64,000 bases of DNA from Axinella damicornis (taxonomy: Eukaryota; Porifera; Demospongiae; Axinellida; Axinellidae), in assembly GCA_963931865.1 (NCBI GenBank), contig OZ007509.1, forward strand, positions 3,454,727 through 3,518,726, read 5' to 3'. The notes below the pieces were generated by a model. The model was not told where the DNA came from, ran no database searches, and saw only the letters and a program-made list of their open reading frames with translations. This document shows, piece by piece, positions 1 through 11,002 of this stretch; within the stretch, counting starts at the first letter, position 1, and the number at the start of each line of letters is the position of its first letter. A program made the translations under genes and the position numbers.

Positions 1-29
1 TGTATACATTTTCACAGGGCCTACACTAA

Positions 30-1127
30 CTACTGCACGTAGAGTTCAATGACTTCAACAGGTATGTCTTCTTCAGTACGTGGGCCATCAGTACACAGCC
101 TCATCTCAATGTCATCCCTAGTGCGGGAGGGAAGCTCTTTCATGAACCACGGAGGATTGTTGAAGGAACAGCAGGTGTTCAGTCGACCACAGCCCTGCCC
201 ATCCCAGAGGGGATCATTGGGATAGAATATGACCTGTACAATACCTTCACTGGCAGTATCACAGAAGTAGTCACTCCCCACATATGGTGGGATGGGTATG
301 GACACTGGGTTGTTGATGTTGGTACAGGGACAGATATACTGATTACCACCAGAGTTGATGGCTTCCTGAACAGCAGCTGCAAAAGTCCAGATGTGCTTCC
401 TGGGATTGCGTCCGTGTGTGAGACTAATGCCATCCACATAGTAGTCATCAATTGTGAGAGCACGATTATTGTAGTAAGCCCAGAATGCATCTAGTGTCTT
501 CTGCTGGTAGCCAATGATCTTACCACACACGTGCATGTATCGTATGCCATGAAGGTCAAAGGTTGCAGAGGAGCATCCTCCTCCATCAATGCTCTTTGCA
601 CAGAGTCTCTTTGGAGTAGTCAGCAGTTTCAGTCCTTCGGGGCATGTGTGGCTGCTGTTGGTCATGTTGATTTTGGTCACTCGCATCCAGCCTCCTGTGA
701 TCCCTCCACAGGACCTGCTCATGTCACAGTACATGTGATGAGGGGAGTCGCCTGTACCCCTGAGCCAGTAGTAGTCAGAGGGAGCAGTGGGGCTGAGCTC
801 CTTGATCTCCCTGCAGGAGGCGGCAGGGTGGCTGGGGGTGCTACCAGGAACACGAAGGAGGTGGAGCTGGGTCATGATGGGGGAGACTAGCTGTTCAAAT
901 GAGTGTGATATGTTTGCAATGACTTCTTCCACAGCAGTAGCGAGGTGCTTCTCTACGGCAACATCCACAACCTTCTCTAGGGTAGTATTGAGCAGTTTCA
1001 GTGCAGCTGCCACATTCGTTTGAATCTCCTTCTTCAGTTGGTCCTGAGAGAGCACTACAACCTCACACTCCTGGGCCCCTCCCAGCTGGGAGAGGACAAG
1101 AGCTAGCAGGACTACGCTGAACCACAT
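30..1127 (-). CDS. Gene 1: secreted fibrinogen-like family protein, class A, intact
   Basis: Single-exon ORF of 365 codons. The start is the ATG of MWFSVVLLALV, which opens a signal peptide; the frame runs 14 codons further upstream, but only from a TTG. A short stalk follows (QLKKEIQTNVAAALK, EKVVDVAVEKH, then a conserved block ending MTQLHLLRVPG). It is shorter than in genes 3 and 4 because the ANETYIVLSRDEL block is missing. The Cys-rich domain begins at SCREIKELSPTAPS and includes MYCDMSRSCGG, GGWMRVTKINMTN (N-glycosylation sites), YVDGISLTHG, HIWTF, DYFCDTAS, DPLWDGQGCG and the terminal ELYVQ. The first part resembles the N-terminal end of fibrinogen-related/intelectin domains; the rest is family-specific. 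Variable patches: WAYYNNRA, AINSGGNQYI, EGIVQVI, TDGPRTEEDIPVEVI. Probably secreted and possibly ligand-binding. Function is inferred; the family assignment is from memory. Confidence 0.85.
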   Translation of the reverse strand: MWFSVVLLALVLSQLGGAQECEVVVLSQDQLKKEIQTNVAAALKLLNTTLEKVVDVAVEKHLATAVEEVIANISHSFEQLVSPIMTQLHLLRVPGSTPSHPAASCREIKELSPTAPSDYYWLRGTGDSPHHMYCDMSRSCGGITGGWMRVTKINMTNSSHTCPEGLKLLTTPKRLCAKSIDGGGCSSATFDLHGIRYMHVCGKIIGYQQKTLDAFWAYYNNRALTIDDYYVDGISLTHGRNPRKHIWTFAAAVQEAINSGGNQYICPCTNINNPVSIPIPPYVGSDYFCDTASEGIVQVIFYPNDPLWDGQGCGRLNTCCSFNNPPWFMKELPSRTRDDIEMRLCTDGPRTEEDIPVEVIELYVQ

Positions 1128-1784
1128 CGTGAGCTGAATACAGAGACTAAGCAGCAACGAGCTATGCAAAACTCAACTATGGACAACGATACAATCACCT
1201 TTTACTGCAAGAGTGTACATAATAACACAATGCAGGGCATTGTAGGGTGAGCCTATATACACATAACGTAGTAAGCACATGATCAGCATGTGGTACTCAT
1301 GATCATTACCATGTGAGCGAATGTGGGGTCAAGTAATCGGCCTGTTGTCTGTTGTATGTCAGTCAGTATGTATGTGTGCCAGTCAACAAAATTTCGGGTG
1401 GTTACAGAAAACCAGGTCACCTTGGGAGCTGTCTTTCTATACTCAGAGTAATGAGGCAACAGCATTGTCTGGGTTTGATAGATGGCAAAAAAACTGCAAG
1501 AGCATGCACCGACTCAACGTGTACATTAGCTGTGCACAAATTCACCTTGGTGGTGGAGTAATGAGAACACTTGTCTTCCAGTTGGTGGCCATTGCTTGAA
1601 CGCAAACTGGAACTGTTGGTAGTAGTATAGCTCGGAGGAAAGCCACACAAGGATTCTGACTAGTGGTAAATTTTGCCCATTCGAGTAATTAGAACATTCA
1701 AATAATTAGAGCAAGTAGTCACCAGCAACGAAGGACTAGCACATCTCAGTACATACTTTAAAAAGGTACCAGATGCCAATAAAA
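1128..1784. other. Intergenic region between genes 1 and 2
   Basis: No supported gene. It contains the 5' flank of gene 1 and ordinary mixed sequence. The open frames near 1321-1650 are short, lack family similarity, and overlap on both strands. Confidence 0.6.
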
Positions 1785-2986
1785 CTACTGCACATAGAGT
1801 TCAATGGTCTCAACAGGTATGTCTTCTTCAGTACGTGGGCCATCAGCACACAGCCTCATCTCAATGTCATCCCTAGTGGGGAAGGGAAGCTCTTTCATGA
1901 ACCACGGAGGATTGTTGAAGGAACAGCAGGTGTTCAGTCGACCACAGCCCTGCCCATCCCAGAGGGATAGAATATGTACTGGAAGTGATTTTCACTGGCA
2001 GTATCACAGAAGTAGTCACTTCCCACATAGGGTGGGAGGGGGATGGACACCGGGTTGTGGATGTTGGTGCAGGGACAGATAGCATAGGCATGAGTGGTGA
2101 GGACCTCGTGAATAGCAACTACAAAAGTCCAGATATGCTTCCTGGGATTGCGTCCGTGTGTGAGGCTAATGCCATCCACATAATTGTCATCAATTGTGAG
2201 ACGACGATTAATGTTATAAGAATGGAATGCATCCGGTGTCTTCTGCTGGTAGCCAATGATCTTACCACACACGTGTGTGTATCGTATGCCATGAAGGTCA
2301 AAGGTTGCAGAGGAGCATCCTCCTCCAGCAATGTTCATTGCACAGAGTCTCTTTGGAGTAGTCAGCAGTTTCAGTCCTTCGGGGCATGTGTGGCTGCTGT
2401 TGGTCATGTTGATTTTGGTCACTCGCATCCAGCCTCCTGTGATCCCCCCACAGGACCTGCTCATGTCACAGTACATGTGATGAGAGGAGTCGCCTGTACC
2501 CCTGAGCCAGTAGTAGTCAGAGGGAGCAGTGGGGCTGAGCTCCTTGATCTCCCTGCAGGAGGTGGCAGGGTGGCTGGGGGTGCTACCAGGAACACGCAGG
2601 AGGTGGAGCTGGGTCATGATGGCTTCAACATTTGCATTACATCTGTCCAGCCGGGTCATAATGGGGGAGACCAGCTGTTCAAATGAGTGTGATATGTTTG
2701 CAATGACTTCTTCCACAGCAGTACCGATATGTTTCTCTACGGCAACATCCACAACCTTCTGGAGGGTAGTTTTGAGCTCATCTGGAGACAGAACTATATA
2801 GGTCTCATTTGTACTGCCAAGAGTGCCAGTGATTGCACTGTGTTTCAGTGCAGCTGCCACGTTTGTTTGAATCTCTTTCTTCAGCTGGTCTGGAGTCATT
2901 CCCAGAACCCCCACAAACCCTTCACACTGTTGGCCAGCTCCCAGCCGGGAGAGGGCCAGTGCTACCAATACTATGTTAATCCACAT
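1785..2986 (-). pseudogene. Gene 2: class A family member with a C-terminal frameshift
   Basis: Starts at the ATG of MWINIVLVALAL (signal peptide; class A variant like genes 12 and 13). Stalk, glycosylated N-terminal module and most of the domain are intact. The stalk has an extra segment (TRLDRCNANVEA) before MTQLHLLRVPG. Near 1968 the sequence lacks about 10 bases present in every sibling (between CCCAGAGG and GATAGAAT). This shifts the frame just after FYP and ends the protein at 1934 with SGMGRAVVD. The lost C-terminus (CGRLNTCC through ELYVQ) is fully preserved in the next frame down to the stop at 1785. The deletion looks recent, or could be an assembly indel. Variable patches: HSYNINRR, VLTTHAYAI, ENHFQYI. 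Confidence 0.8.
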
Positions 2987-3272
2987 TCTTCTAGCTACAG
3001 CTAACAGGACTAGAGCACTGGGACGCTATGTACCACTTGCCAACAAGGGCTGATTACTAGTACCTACTTCCTTTCTCACAAGCAATAATGATGTACCTAA
3101 GCAATAGTCTAGGGTTGTTATTACAGTGACAGTACTGCCATAATGTGAGGTCAGATAGCAATCCTGGTACCATTCTCAAGATGTAGCCTCATTCAATAAT
3201 GCAGGTAGTAGGCGAGCATGGAAACGCGGAAACGTTTCCAGAAACAAACACATGCCCGGACTAATGCTACCC

Positions 3273-3275
<3 letters not shown>

Positions 3276-3303
<28 letters not shown>
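3276..3303. repeat. Poly-C tract
   Basis: An uninterrupted run of about 28 C. Comparable G/C tracts occur at 12733-12758, 52541-52562, 52657-52682, 56873-56897, 57309-57320 and 60927-60950. Lengths are probably unreliable in the assembly. Confidence 0.95.
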
Positions 3304-4222
3304 ACCCCGTTCCCACTTCCCAGGCCCCGCACAGCTTTTGTTGCTTGCAGTATGAACAGCCCGAGTACACATGGCACCTTTTGTAAGTTGCTGTACTGAA
3401 TTTACATGAGACGCAAGAAGTCTCCGTTCTTTGCAGAAGTGTATTTACGGCATGACATACGTGCATGTTACAAACAGGACAAGAATATTGCGAGAATACA
3501 CTTCATGCCACTGTGGACCTTGCTCAGGCTCACCCCAATAACATACTTTGCAGTGTGGTAGATAAACTACTCACTTTGATGGGCAGACACACACAAATTC
3601 ACAGGATAACTCTTCCTGGGAGGAGAGCACCAGGCAAAGTGGGTTTGAGATGAACAGACTAAGACAAAAGAACTGCACTTCAGCAGTCTGGAATGTGCAT
3701 ACACCCCCATGTCATCTAGGCTCAAGCATTTCTCATGGTATGTTGTCTCACACGGTGTGGGATGATGGGAAGCAGTTCATTACGCAAAAGGAGATAGGAC
3801 CTTCTACAGGTGTATAGTGCAACCAGGCATGTACTTCCAAAAATGTGGAAATGGACAAATCTTGACATAACTTCCTGGATGTAGGTCAGATGTGCTTTGA
3901 ACTTGGACACATTACTCCACCCCCCAAAACCAATATTAACATGCGGCGTTGCCATGGTGACGATGACGTCACACTAATTAGGTCCAAAAATGCAGTTTTT
4001 CTGTATCAGCTAAGTAGTTCTACATGCTTCATCCAATACTAACAAAATGGGTATCAATTGAAAGCTCTCATTGAAAGGAACAATCCTACCAGAGAACTTT
4101 TTTGTTACAACATTCTCATTTCTTTGTATTCATTTAAAACCGATTTTCGGGTCATCACTTTGAAAGCTATGTCATTTTTTGTCTCGGCACCGAAGTGCCG
4201 AGACACAGTGCTGGATGCGTAG

Positions 4223-4264
4223 GTACGTACGTACGTACGTGCGTACGTACGTACGTACGTACGT
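4223..4264. repeat. (ACGT)n microsatellite
   Basis: About ten ACGT tetranucleotides with one GCGT interruption. The unit is self-complementary, so the tract can extrude as a hairpin. A sister tract lies at 41058-41100. Confidence 0.95.
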
Positions 4265-4919
4265 GGTACGTCGCTTTTCGCAATGCGCCCGCGCAAGTGC
4301 TGCATGCATGCCTTAATAGGGTGTCAAACGTATTTATAGCCTGCAAGTAGATCTTCAAAATTGATTATGGGTTTGAATGGCTGCTCATGAATCCTCTTAC
4401 CAAGACTGCTGCTACGTAGCTCTAATACTTAATTCAGGACAATGAATACTCACCCATCCAGTGTGCTGCACTCAGCCATCCCAAGTGCATACTAAAGCTC
4501 ACTCAGCTCTAGCTAGCTAGCTATAGGCCTATAGATAAGTGCTGAAAGAATTGGCCGAGGTGTTGACTAACTTACATCAAGCCCAGACACGACCATACTG
4601 CTTTCACCCTTTGGGTGAACATTCCGACCCACCCCTTGCTCACACAGAACCTCCAAGGATATTGACACTCACTTGAGCTGAAAGTCTCGTAGCTAACAGG
4701 TTTTGCAGTCATAATAAAGGGTTAAGCAGCTGCCATGTCCTCTGCATGATTCTAGCTGATACCAAGTCGTGCCGAGACACATCAAGTCTTTTAAAGACTC
4801 ACTTGTTATTACTATAGCAATGAACTCCAAACTTGCAGGCAAGAAGGTAAACACATAAAGGAAGGTTTCTAACAGAGAAAATACAACTACAGGAACAAAA
4901 GAACTGAAACGGAAACAAA

Positions 4920-5332
4920 TTACTGAAGTTCGGAAATTCGTCTGTGTAATTTTATAATCTTCTTGTAATTCTTAACTAGTTTCTCCAAGTCTGATCCACC
5001 AGGTACCCCTTCCAAATAGGCGTACATGTAATGCCTAACCTTCCTGAAGTGTGGATGCATACTTTCTAGAGTCACCGATCGAGAGCTGGGTGTATAACGT
5101 TCCCCCGGAGGCTTGACTCCGTATCTGCAATATGCCTTCGAACAACGCTTTTCCAGAGCCCATAGCGCTTGATGGGGTTTACTTCACAGTTAAACTTTTG
5201 CAACATGTACTCAATGTGTTCCTTGTCCTCCACTAAAAGCCGCTCAATTCTTGATTTCTCGTTTTGGAAGTTAGGGTGACTGCCCAAAATCTTTATGGGA
5301 AACCAGGCCCAGGCGTCTTGTACGGAGGACAT
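4920..5332 (-). pseudogene. Unidentified decayed coding segment
   Basis: From an ATG at 5332 a frame of 86 codons runs to a stop at 5072 (begins MSSVQDAWAWFPIKILG, includes RLLVEDKEHIEYMLQKF). In a different frame the sequence continues directly as protein-like text (TLESMHPHFRKVRHYMYAYL, then LEKLVKNYKKIIKLHRRI) to a stop at 4920. Both halves are rich in charged and aromatic residues and look helical. A frameshift near 5070 is the simplest reading. I do not recognise the protein; a transposon gene remnant is possible. Confidence 0.35.
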
Positions 5333-5656
5333 CGCCAAAACGTAGGTATCGTCAGGTTTGCCTGCCCCTTCACACTGGTATAACTATTCCCCCTAATGAA
5401 TCTGGAGGCCTTGTTGTTAAGGTCTTCACTCGCTCGCAGTATGCGAGATCGCCGGTACTTGCCTTACTTGCTCTCTGGCCACTCTCGCTATCGTTCTCAA
5501 AGAATTGAGACTTCAGTCATGCAGTGCCTTGTCTGACATCCCTATCATCATTGCAGCAAGCTCTGCAGCCATTGTGTCTCCTAAGTTAAGCTGCTTTGTG
5601 AGCTAGAAACACAAGAAAAGACCGAGAGAAACTTTGTCCAATTATCAGTCTCAATA

Positions 5657-5945
5657 TTAAATATGATCGACATCAGACTTCATACTCGAGTCCAGATCGA
5701 ACATGGGATCTACAGCTTCATCATCAGTGTCTGCAGCATCCTCTGTCATCGCTAGAAGTCCAGCAAATCAACGGGCTCATCTTGCTCCACGTCGGTACCG
5801 TTGCGTTCACTTCGCACCTCGATTTCAGCCGCACTGGCGGTACCACTGGCAAAATCTCGCCTTCTTTTTCACTCCCTTGCCTTCACTAGGCTCAGATCCA
5901 GCTGTCTCTTCCTCGCAGTCTTCCGTGGCATCGCTTCAGAGGCAG
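5657..5945 (-). other. Acidic/basic open segments, possibly upstream part of the decayed gene
   Basis: The minus strand contains several short protein-like stretches in different frames: an acidic run (ATEDCEEETAGSEPSEGKG, then KKKARFCQWYRQCG), EVRSERNGTDVEQDEPVDLL, and TEDAADTDDEAVDPMFDLDS. Frame changes separate them. They may be the decayed N-terminal part of the element at 4920-5332. No family recognised. Confidence 0.2.
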
Positions 5946-6290
5946 AAAACAGCAGCAAACCCAGTCAAGCACTATTTCGCGGCAAACACGCGGCAGTCTT
6001 GGTATGACATCACCAACCGGTTAAAATTTTCATTTGTGATGTCATAAGCTGCCGAAATTGACGGGTATCCTCAAAACTAGCCTTCTGAGAAAGTCGTGGA
6101 CATAAAAAATATATCGACGGATAGAGAATTTTGAGCGCTATAGTATGGTAAAAAAATGAAGTGTATACGGCATTCGGATCAAAAGTTACGCTAAATTTTA
6201 ATTTTTGGAAGTACATGCCTGGTTGCACTATATGTCTCCTCTCTGTTTCCAGGCTCCTATCATGCAAAATAGAGTTGATGCATATAGCCA

Positions 6291-6427
6291 AGAGTTCATA
6301 CCAATAAGAGTATGCAACTGCCATAATTATGGTATCCACTACCACCATCTCTTGTTCTACGTCATATTGCCGAGATGGTGGTAATTGATACCATATGGCA
6401 GTTGCACACTCTTATTGTTATGAACTC
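6291..6427. mobile_element. Fold-back (inverted-repeat) element, about 137 bp
   Basis: Two arms of about 60 bases (6291-6351 and 6371-6427) are near-perfect inverted copies (agagttcataccaataagag ... gttatgaactct) around a ~20-base loop. It lies inside a recurrent intergenic module whose other copies (for example 17565-17585, 21210-21235) lack it, so it is an insertion. Confidence 0.75.
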
Positions 6428-6776
6428 TTGGTATAGCAGTTATGCTATTGTGTGTATCGATCCTTCTTCATGATGGCTGCCATTGCTCGCTTCAACCGTC
6501 ATAGGCAAGTATATGTGACATCACACCCATGAGCACCAATTGGGGCAAACAGTAAGCATAAGCTGCGCTGCCGGACACTATCCAAGTCCACTGCAGTATC
6601 CGCCAGTTGAGAGCAACACAAGGTAAGAGGGAGGGAGCTTGGCCTACCAGTCATTCTACCGGAGTGCAATTGGACAGTCATATCATACATTACGTATATA
6701 CACACTTCACCAAAGCAACAGTTGTCTTCTCCTCACTACATGAACAAATGTTCTCACAGGCTTTGGCATAAACTAA
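6428..6776. other. Intergenic module downstream of gene 3
   Basis: No gene. Copy of the recurrent module (gatggctgccattgctcgct, gagcaccaattggggcaaa, ccaaagcaacagttgtcttc) also found near 17760-18090, 21400-21725, 27320-27640 and 44985-45300. It marks the 3' flank of family genes. Confidence 0.7.
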
Positions 6777-7935
6777 CTACTGCACATAGAGTTCGATGGT
6801 CTCAACAGGTATGTCTTCATCAGAACGTGAGCTATCAGCACACAGCCTCATTTCAATGCTATCCACAGTGGGGGAGGGAAGCCCTTTCATGAACCACGGA
6901 GGATTGTTGAAGGCACAGCAGGTGTTCAGTCGACCACAGCCCTGCCCATCCCAGAGGGGATCATTGGGGTAGAATCTAAACTGGTAGTAACCTTCAGCTG
7001 GCAGTATCACAGAAGTAGTCACTCCCCACATAGGGTGGAATGGGGACAGATAATGTGTTGTGGATGTTGGTGCAGGGACAGACATACTCACGATAGGCGT
7101 TGGTAACCTCATGAAGAGCAGCTGCAAAAGTCCAGATATGCTTCCTGGGGTTGCGTCCGTGTGTGAGACTAATGCCATCCACATAATTGTCATCAATTGT
7201 GAGACGACGATTAACGTAGTAAGGATGGAATGCATCTGGTGTCTTCTGCTGGTAACCAATGATCTTACCACACACGTGTGTGTATCGTATGCCATGAAGG
7301 TCAAAGGTTGCATAGGAACATCCTCCTCCGGCAATGTTCATTGCACAGAGTCTCTTTGGAGTAGTCAGCAGTTTCAGTCCTTCAGGGCATGTGTGGCTGC
7401 TGTTGGTCATGTTGATTTTGGTCACTCGCATCCAGCCTCCTGTGATCCCCCCACAGGACCTGCTCATGTCACAGTACATGTGATGAGAGGAGTCGCCTGT
7501 ACCCCTGAGCCAGTAGTAGTCAGAGGGAGCAGTGGGGCTGAGCTCCTTGATCTCCCTGCAGGAGGCGGCAGGGTGGCTGGGGGTGCTACCAGGAACACGC
7601 AGGAGGTGGAGCTGGGTCATGATGGGAGAGACTAGCTGTTCAAATGAGCTTGATATGTTTGCAATGACTTCTTCCACAGCAATAGCGAGGTGCTTCTCTA
7701 CGGCAACATCCACAACCTTCTCGAGGGTAGTATTGAGCTCATCTCGAGACAGAACTATATAGGTCTCATTTGCACTGCTGAGAGTGCCAGTGATTGCACT
7801 GTGTTTCAGCGCAGCTGCCACGTTCGTTTGAATCTCTTTCTTCAGCTGGTCCTGAGAGAGCACTACAACCTCACACTCCTGGGCCCTTCCCAGCTGGGAG
7901 AGGACCAGAGCTAGCAGGACTACGCTGAACCACAT
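6777..7935 (-). pseudogene. Gene 3: class A family member with a +1 frameshift
   Basis: Starts at the ATG of MWFSVVLLALVL. The full-length stalk includes ANETYIVLSRDEL. The domain is intact to DYFCDTAS. One extra base near 6990 (siblings have 'ttcactggc', here 'ttcagctggc') creates an immediate TGA at 6994. The rest (EGYYQFR, FYPNDPLWDGQGCG, ELYVQ) continues intact in the shifted frame to the stop at 6777. A single-base change is the only lesion seen, so this may be a young pseudogene, a polymorphic null, or a sequence error. Patches: HPYYVNRR, VTNAYREYV, EGYYQFR. Confidence 0.8.
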
Positions 7936-9461
7936 CGTGAGCTCAATACAGAGACTAGGCACCTGCAGCTATTATTATAGTCACCAACCATACAACCACT
8001 TCCTCATTTTACAGTGTAATCACTGGTGGAATGCAAAACATTAAATATTCATGAGAAACCTGTACACACTGAACAGCTGAGTAGTAATTACACCAGTACC
8101 ACATGTATATACTAGACGAATGCAGAACATTGTGGGGCGAGCCTGAGCGAGTACAGTTGTCGAATGTGCATGGAGCAGTTGCATGAGCATGTGTCAGATG
8201 CATGTGCATGACTGTCACTGTCAGTGCATGTCATCTGAATGTGACGGAGAGCATAGCATGACTTACAAGTTATGACACTAAAAGTACACCCATGCACTTC
8301 ACAGCAACTGCGAATCAGGTTAGCCGAAGCAGTCTGGTAGGTAGGTCCAGGAGAACTCTCTGTCTTTGTTGTCGCCACCGGAGGGCGATCGACTTTCTCA
8401 TAATTCTCTGCTGATGCCAGATCTGTGTCTTGACTGCATGTCACAGTGAGTTAAGTGTTACCGAGCGCAGACCAGTCAAGTTCCCATCCTCTGGCAATAG
8501 CTGGAGCAGCAGTCTAACACACTGTGATGGTTTATAGCTATTAAAACCTGCATGCATGCTCAGTAGCTAGCTAATGCACACCATGATGTGCTCTGCATGC
8601 AGGACATGAGATGGCTTGAAGCACTCTCCCCGTCTTCATGAAATGCTTTAGCCCCTCACCGCGCGCTATAGTCGCCATCCTTGTTGAGGTAGACCGTTCA
8701 TGGTTCGCATGGTTCGTGTCTATCGTCGTTGACGTTGGCAATGGTGAGTTCGTTTGTGGTTTGAATTAACGCATGACGCAATGACACGCAAAATACGAGC
8801 AGGAAGTGATTTACGGCACGACGTACGATAGAAATATATGGAAAATTCACAGCAAACTCGTCTATGTGGGGCTCGCTCAGGCTCGCCCCAATTACATGAT
8901 AGTAGAAAATGTCTCGTCCCCTTCTGTGGTAGTCTCGTGCCCAGCCGGAAACCTACGCGGAATATCCGTCTGGTGACTTTCAGCAACATTCTCGGTCTTC
9001 ATTTAATATTCATAGCTCAGCTAACTGCCCGAAACCGGACAGAACAGGAAGTCCTATGCGCGAAATAATATACGTAATTGCAAGAGGAATTTGAATTTTC
9101 TACAACTTCTCGCTCCTAATAAAGACAAAATTGAATTCTCTACGATTTCTGCCAGACCTGCTTCCCGCGAGGGGTGGGGTCTGGGCACAAGACTACCTCT
9201 GTGAAGGCCAAAATTTGGGGAGGGGGGGTTAAACCAGACACCCAGACAACCAGCACCATAAGAGCACACTCTGAACAGCTGAGAAGCAATTACACACGTA
9301 CGTACCACACGCTGTGCTATGCCAGACACAAAGACAACCAGTATCATAGGAGAAGTTATAGCTATGAATTCAATCCTGTTCACACAGGCAACGACGGATC
9401 ATCACAATTACAAGAGTTCATGAGCAGTTCCTAACAGCATTGCATCATTCACAACAATCCA

Positions 9462-9658
9462 CTACCTCGAGTGCATGCAAATACAGTTCAGTGGTGATTC
9501 CATCCCTGCCTCCAGATTTGAAAACACGCTGTGTCTGTACTCGTAATACGATCCCCAGTTTGTGAAAGCTACCTGCACAATGTCAGGACTGAGTGTCTCC
9601 GTTGTGAATCTTGAGACTGGTACGCACATTCCAGATTCCAAGATTATGCTACGCAATC
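9462..9658 (-). other. Exon-like ORF, unidentified secreted-protein C-terminus?
   Basis: An acceptor-like ATCTAG lies just before 9658 and is followed by an open frame of about 64 codons ending at a TAG (9462). Visible text: RSIILESGMCVPVSRFTTET, DIVQVAFTNWGSYYEYR, NLEAGMESPLNCIC. There is no ATG at its start, so it would be a terminal exon. The CVPV ... C-terminal Cys layout recalls ependymin-related proteins only weakly. No upstream exon seen. This segment is absent from the duplicated copy near 12.8 kb. Confidence 0.2.
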
Positions 9659-10216
9659 TCTAGATAGCAATTTGCACAGAACAATCTAATTCCAATCCAG
9701 CAGTAGGCCAAACACTGCAGAAGAGCTGTACCCACAAAGAGTGCTCGATCCTTTTAGAAAGCGCCAACCACCAAAAAATGGTTGCTTAGGAAACTACAGA
9801 AGCACTATCAGAGGTTGCTGTTGCTATAGAAAGTACCAACCACTAATGGAGCTATGTCATATATGTACTGTTGCTATTGAAAGTACACAAGCACTAATGA
9901 GCTATGTCAAAGGTTATTGCTACGGTACACTAGCTACTCAGACCAGTCACATCACTGACTGGACCAGCATTGTACGAGTGTGAGCGAGCCCCACACAAGT
10001 CGTAGTCGAGCGATGGACGACATGTCAATCTGTCTCCCATACCGTAAATCTGCTGCGTGCAATAGAATGTGCAAAACATTACACTTCCAATGTACCGCAA
10101 GTCTGGCAGCGTTTAGGAATGAGGCTGAGAACATGCAGAAAAACAAATCAAAATGAGCCCAGGAAGGAAGGAACACTGAAATTGACAATCTGTGCAAGAC
10201 CCAGCTAGACTGCATG

Positions 10217-10341
10217 TAGTCTCGGCCCCAGACCCAAACCAACCCAAGACCCAAACCAGCCCCAGCGTGGTTCGCTTCCAGTATCACGTGATACTGGAAG
10301 CGAACCGCTCTGGGGTTGGTTTGGGTCTGGGGCTGAGACTA
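10217..10341. mobile_element. Fold-back MITE, 'tagtctcggccccagaccca' type
   Basis: Near-perfect inverted repeat with ends tagtctcggcccc / ggggctgagacta and the palindromic core cagtatcacgtgatactg. Related copies: 13324-13431, and half copies near 18174-18240, 21808-21875 and 27729-27795. Confidence 0.85.
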
Positions 10342-10439
10342 GACTGCATGGTGCCAAAAAATATACTACAACAAATCATAGCTTAAGCAGGTGTGTGTCT
10401 TAATGTGACAATTGCATCACAACTTTAAGATCTTACGAG

Positions 10440-10870
10440 GTGCAACCGCACTCCTGGTAGCCGTTGCAACCCCGATTGAGACTCGCTGGTAGTGCAAGCT
10501 AAGCATAATAGTTTATTCCAACTAGCACACATTACATGAGGAACATGCTCGGGCGATATCGAGTCAGCAATGGCAGCCAAAGGGAAGACAAGACATTATT
10601 ACAGCGCTCACAACTTTGCCAGTATGGTCAGTTTCAGCCTGTAAGCATCAGCGGATGACAGTGATCACGGTTGTGTGGTCAGAATCTTCGCGAGCCCTTC
10701 GTAAGAGCTGCACTGGCAACAAAACTCAAAGAGAGCACTCGAGCAATGGCGGCCGACGGCATGACAAAAGTACTGGTATCTCCAGCACAAAGGTGAGTTT
10801 CAGCACCAAAATCGTATGCTTGGGTCACTGCATGATAGCGATCACGACGGTGTAGTCCATTCCAAACATC
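10440..10870 (+). repeat. ATG-plus-donor dimeric repeat, single copy (plus orientation)
   Basis: Inverse-orientation relative of the tandem units at 37440-39415. It holds two segments that each begin with an ATG in good context (gcaatggcagcc at about 10569; gcaatggcggcc at about 10744) and run open to a splice-donor-like site (tggtcagtttc; aaaggtgagtttc). Between them a 'gtggtcag' acceptor-like site leads into an open frame (NLREPFVRAALATKLKES) that joins the second ATG segment (MAADGMTKVLVSPA). A degraded copy is at 13620-13950. Confidence 0.55.
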
Positions 10871-11002
10871 ATTACTTAGTTTGCATTACACGGCACCCCT
10901 ACTAGGAGTGTGACAATACAATCTTCAGCAAAGTAATAGCCATTTCCCAATGACAACACGGCACATATTGAATCTATTCTCACAGGATTTAGCATAAAAT
11001 AA

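Larger units (their letters stand above)
2987..4919. other. Intergenic region between gene 2 and the 4.9 kb ORF remnant
   Basis: No supported gene. It holds the poly-C tract, a copy (about 3680-3830) of the array's recurrent intergenic module ('cagtctggaatgtgcataca' onward), and an ACGT microsatellite. Confidence 0.6.
7936..10982. repeat. Upstream segmental duplication, copy 1 (5' flank of gene 3)
   Basis: Blocks 7936-8095, 8890-9250 and about 9730-10960 match 12161-12336, 12338-12775 and about 12845-13975 upstream of gene 4. Shared landmarks: 'gtctcgtgcccagccggaaa', 'gggcgatat', 'gcaaccgcactcctggtag'. Copy 1 has extra material (8096-8885 and about 9300-9720). Genes 3 and 4 are therefore a tandem duplicate pair including about 2-3 kb of flank. 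Confidence 0.8.

Noticed and set aside
1985..2686. Long plus-strand frames repeated opposite every family gene (up to 233 codons)
   Set aside because: They are the complement of the conserved domain; they persist because the sense protein is conserved and change frame with it.
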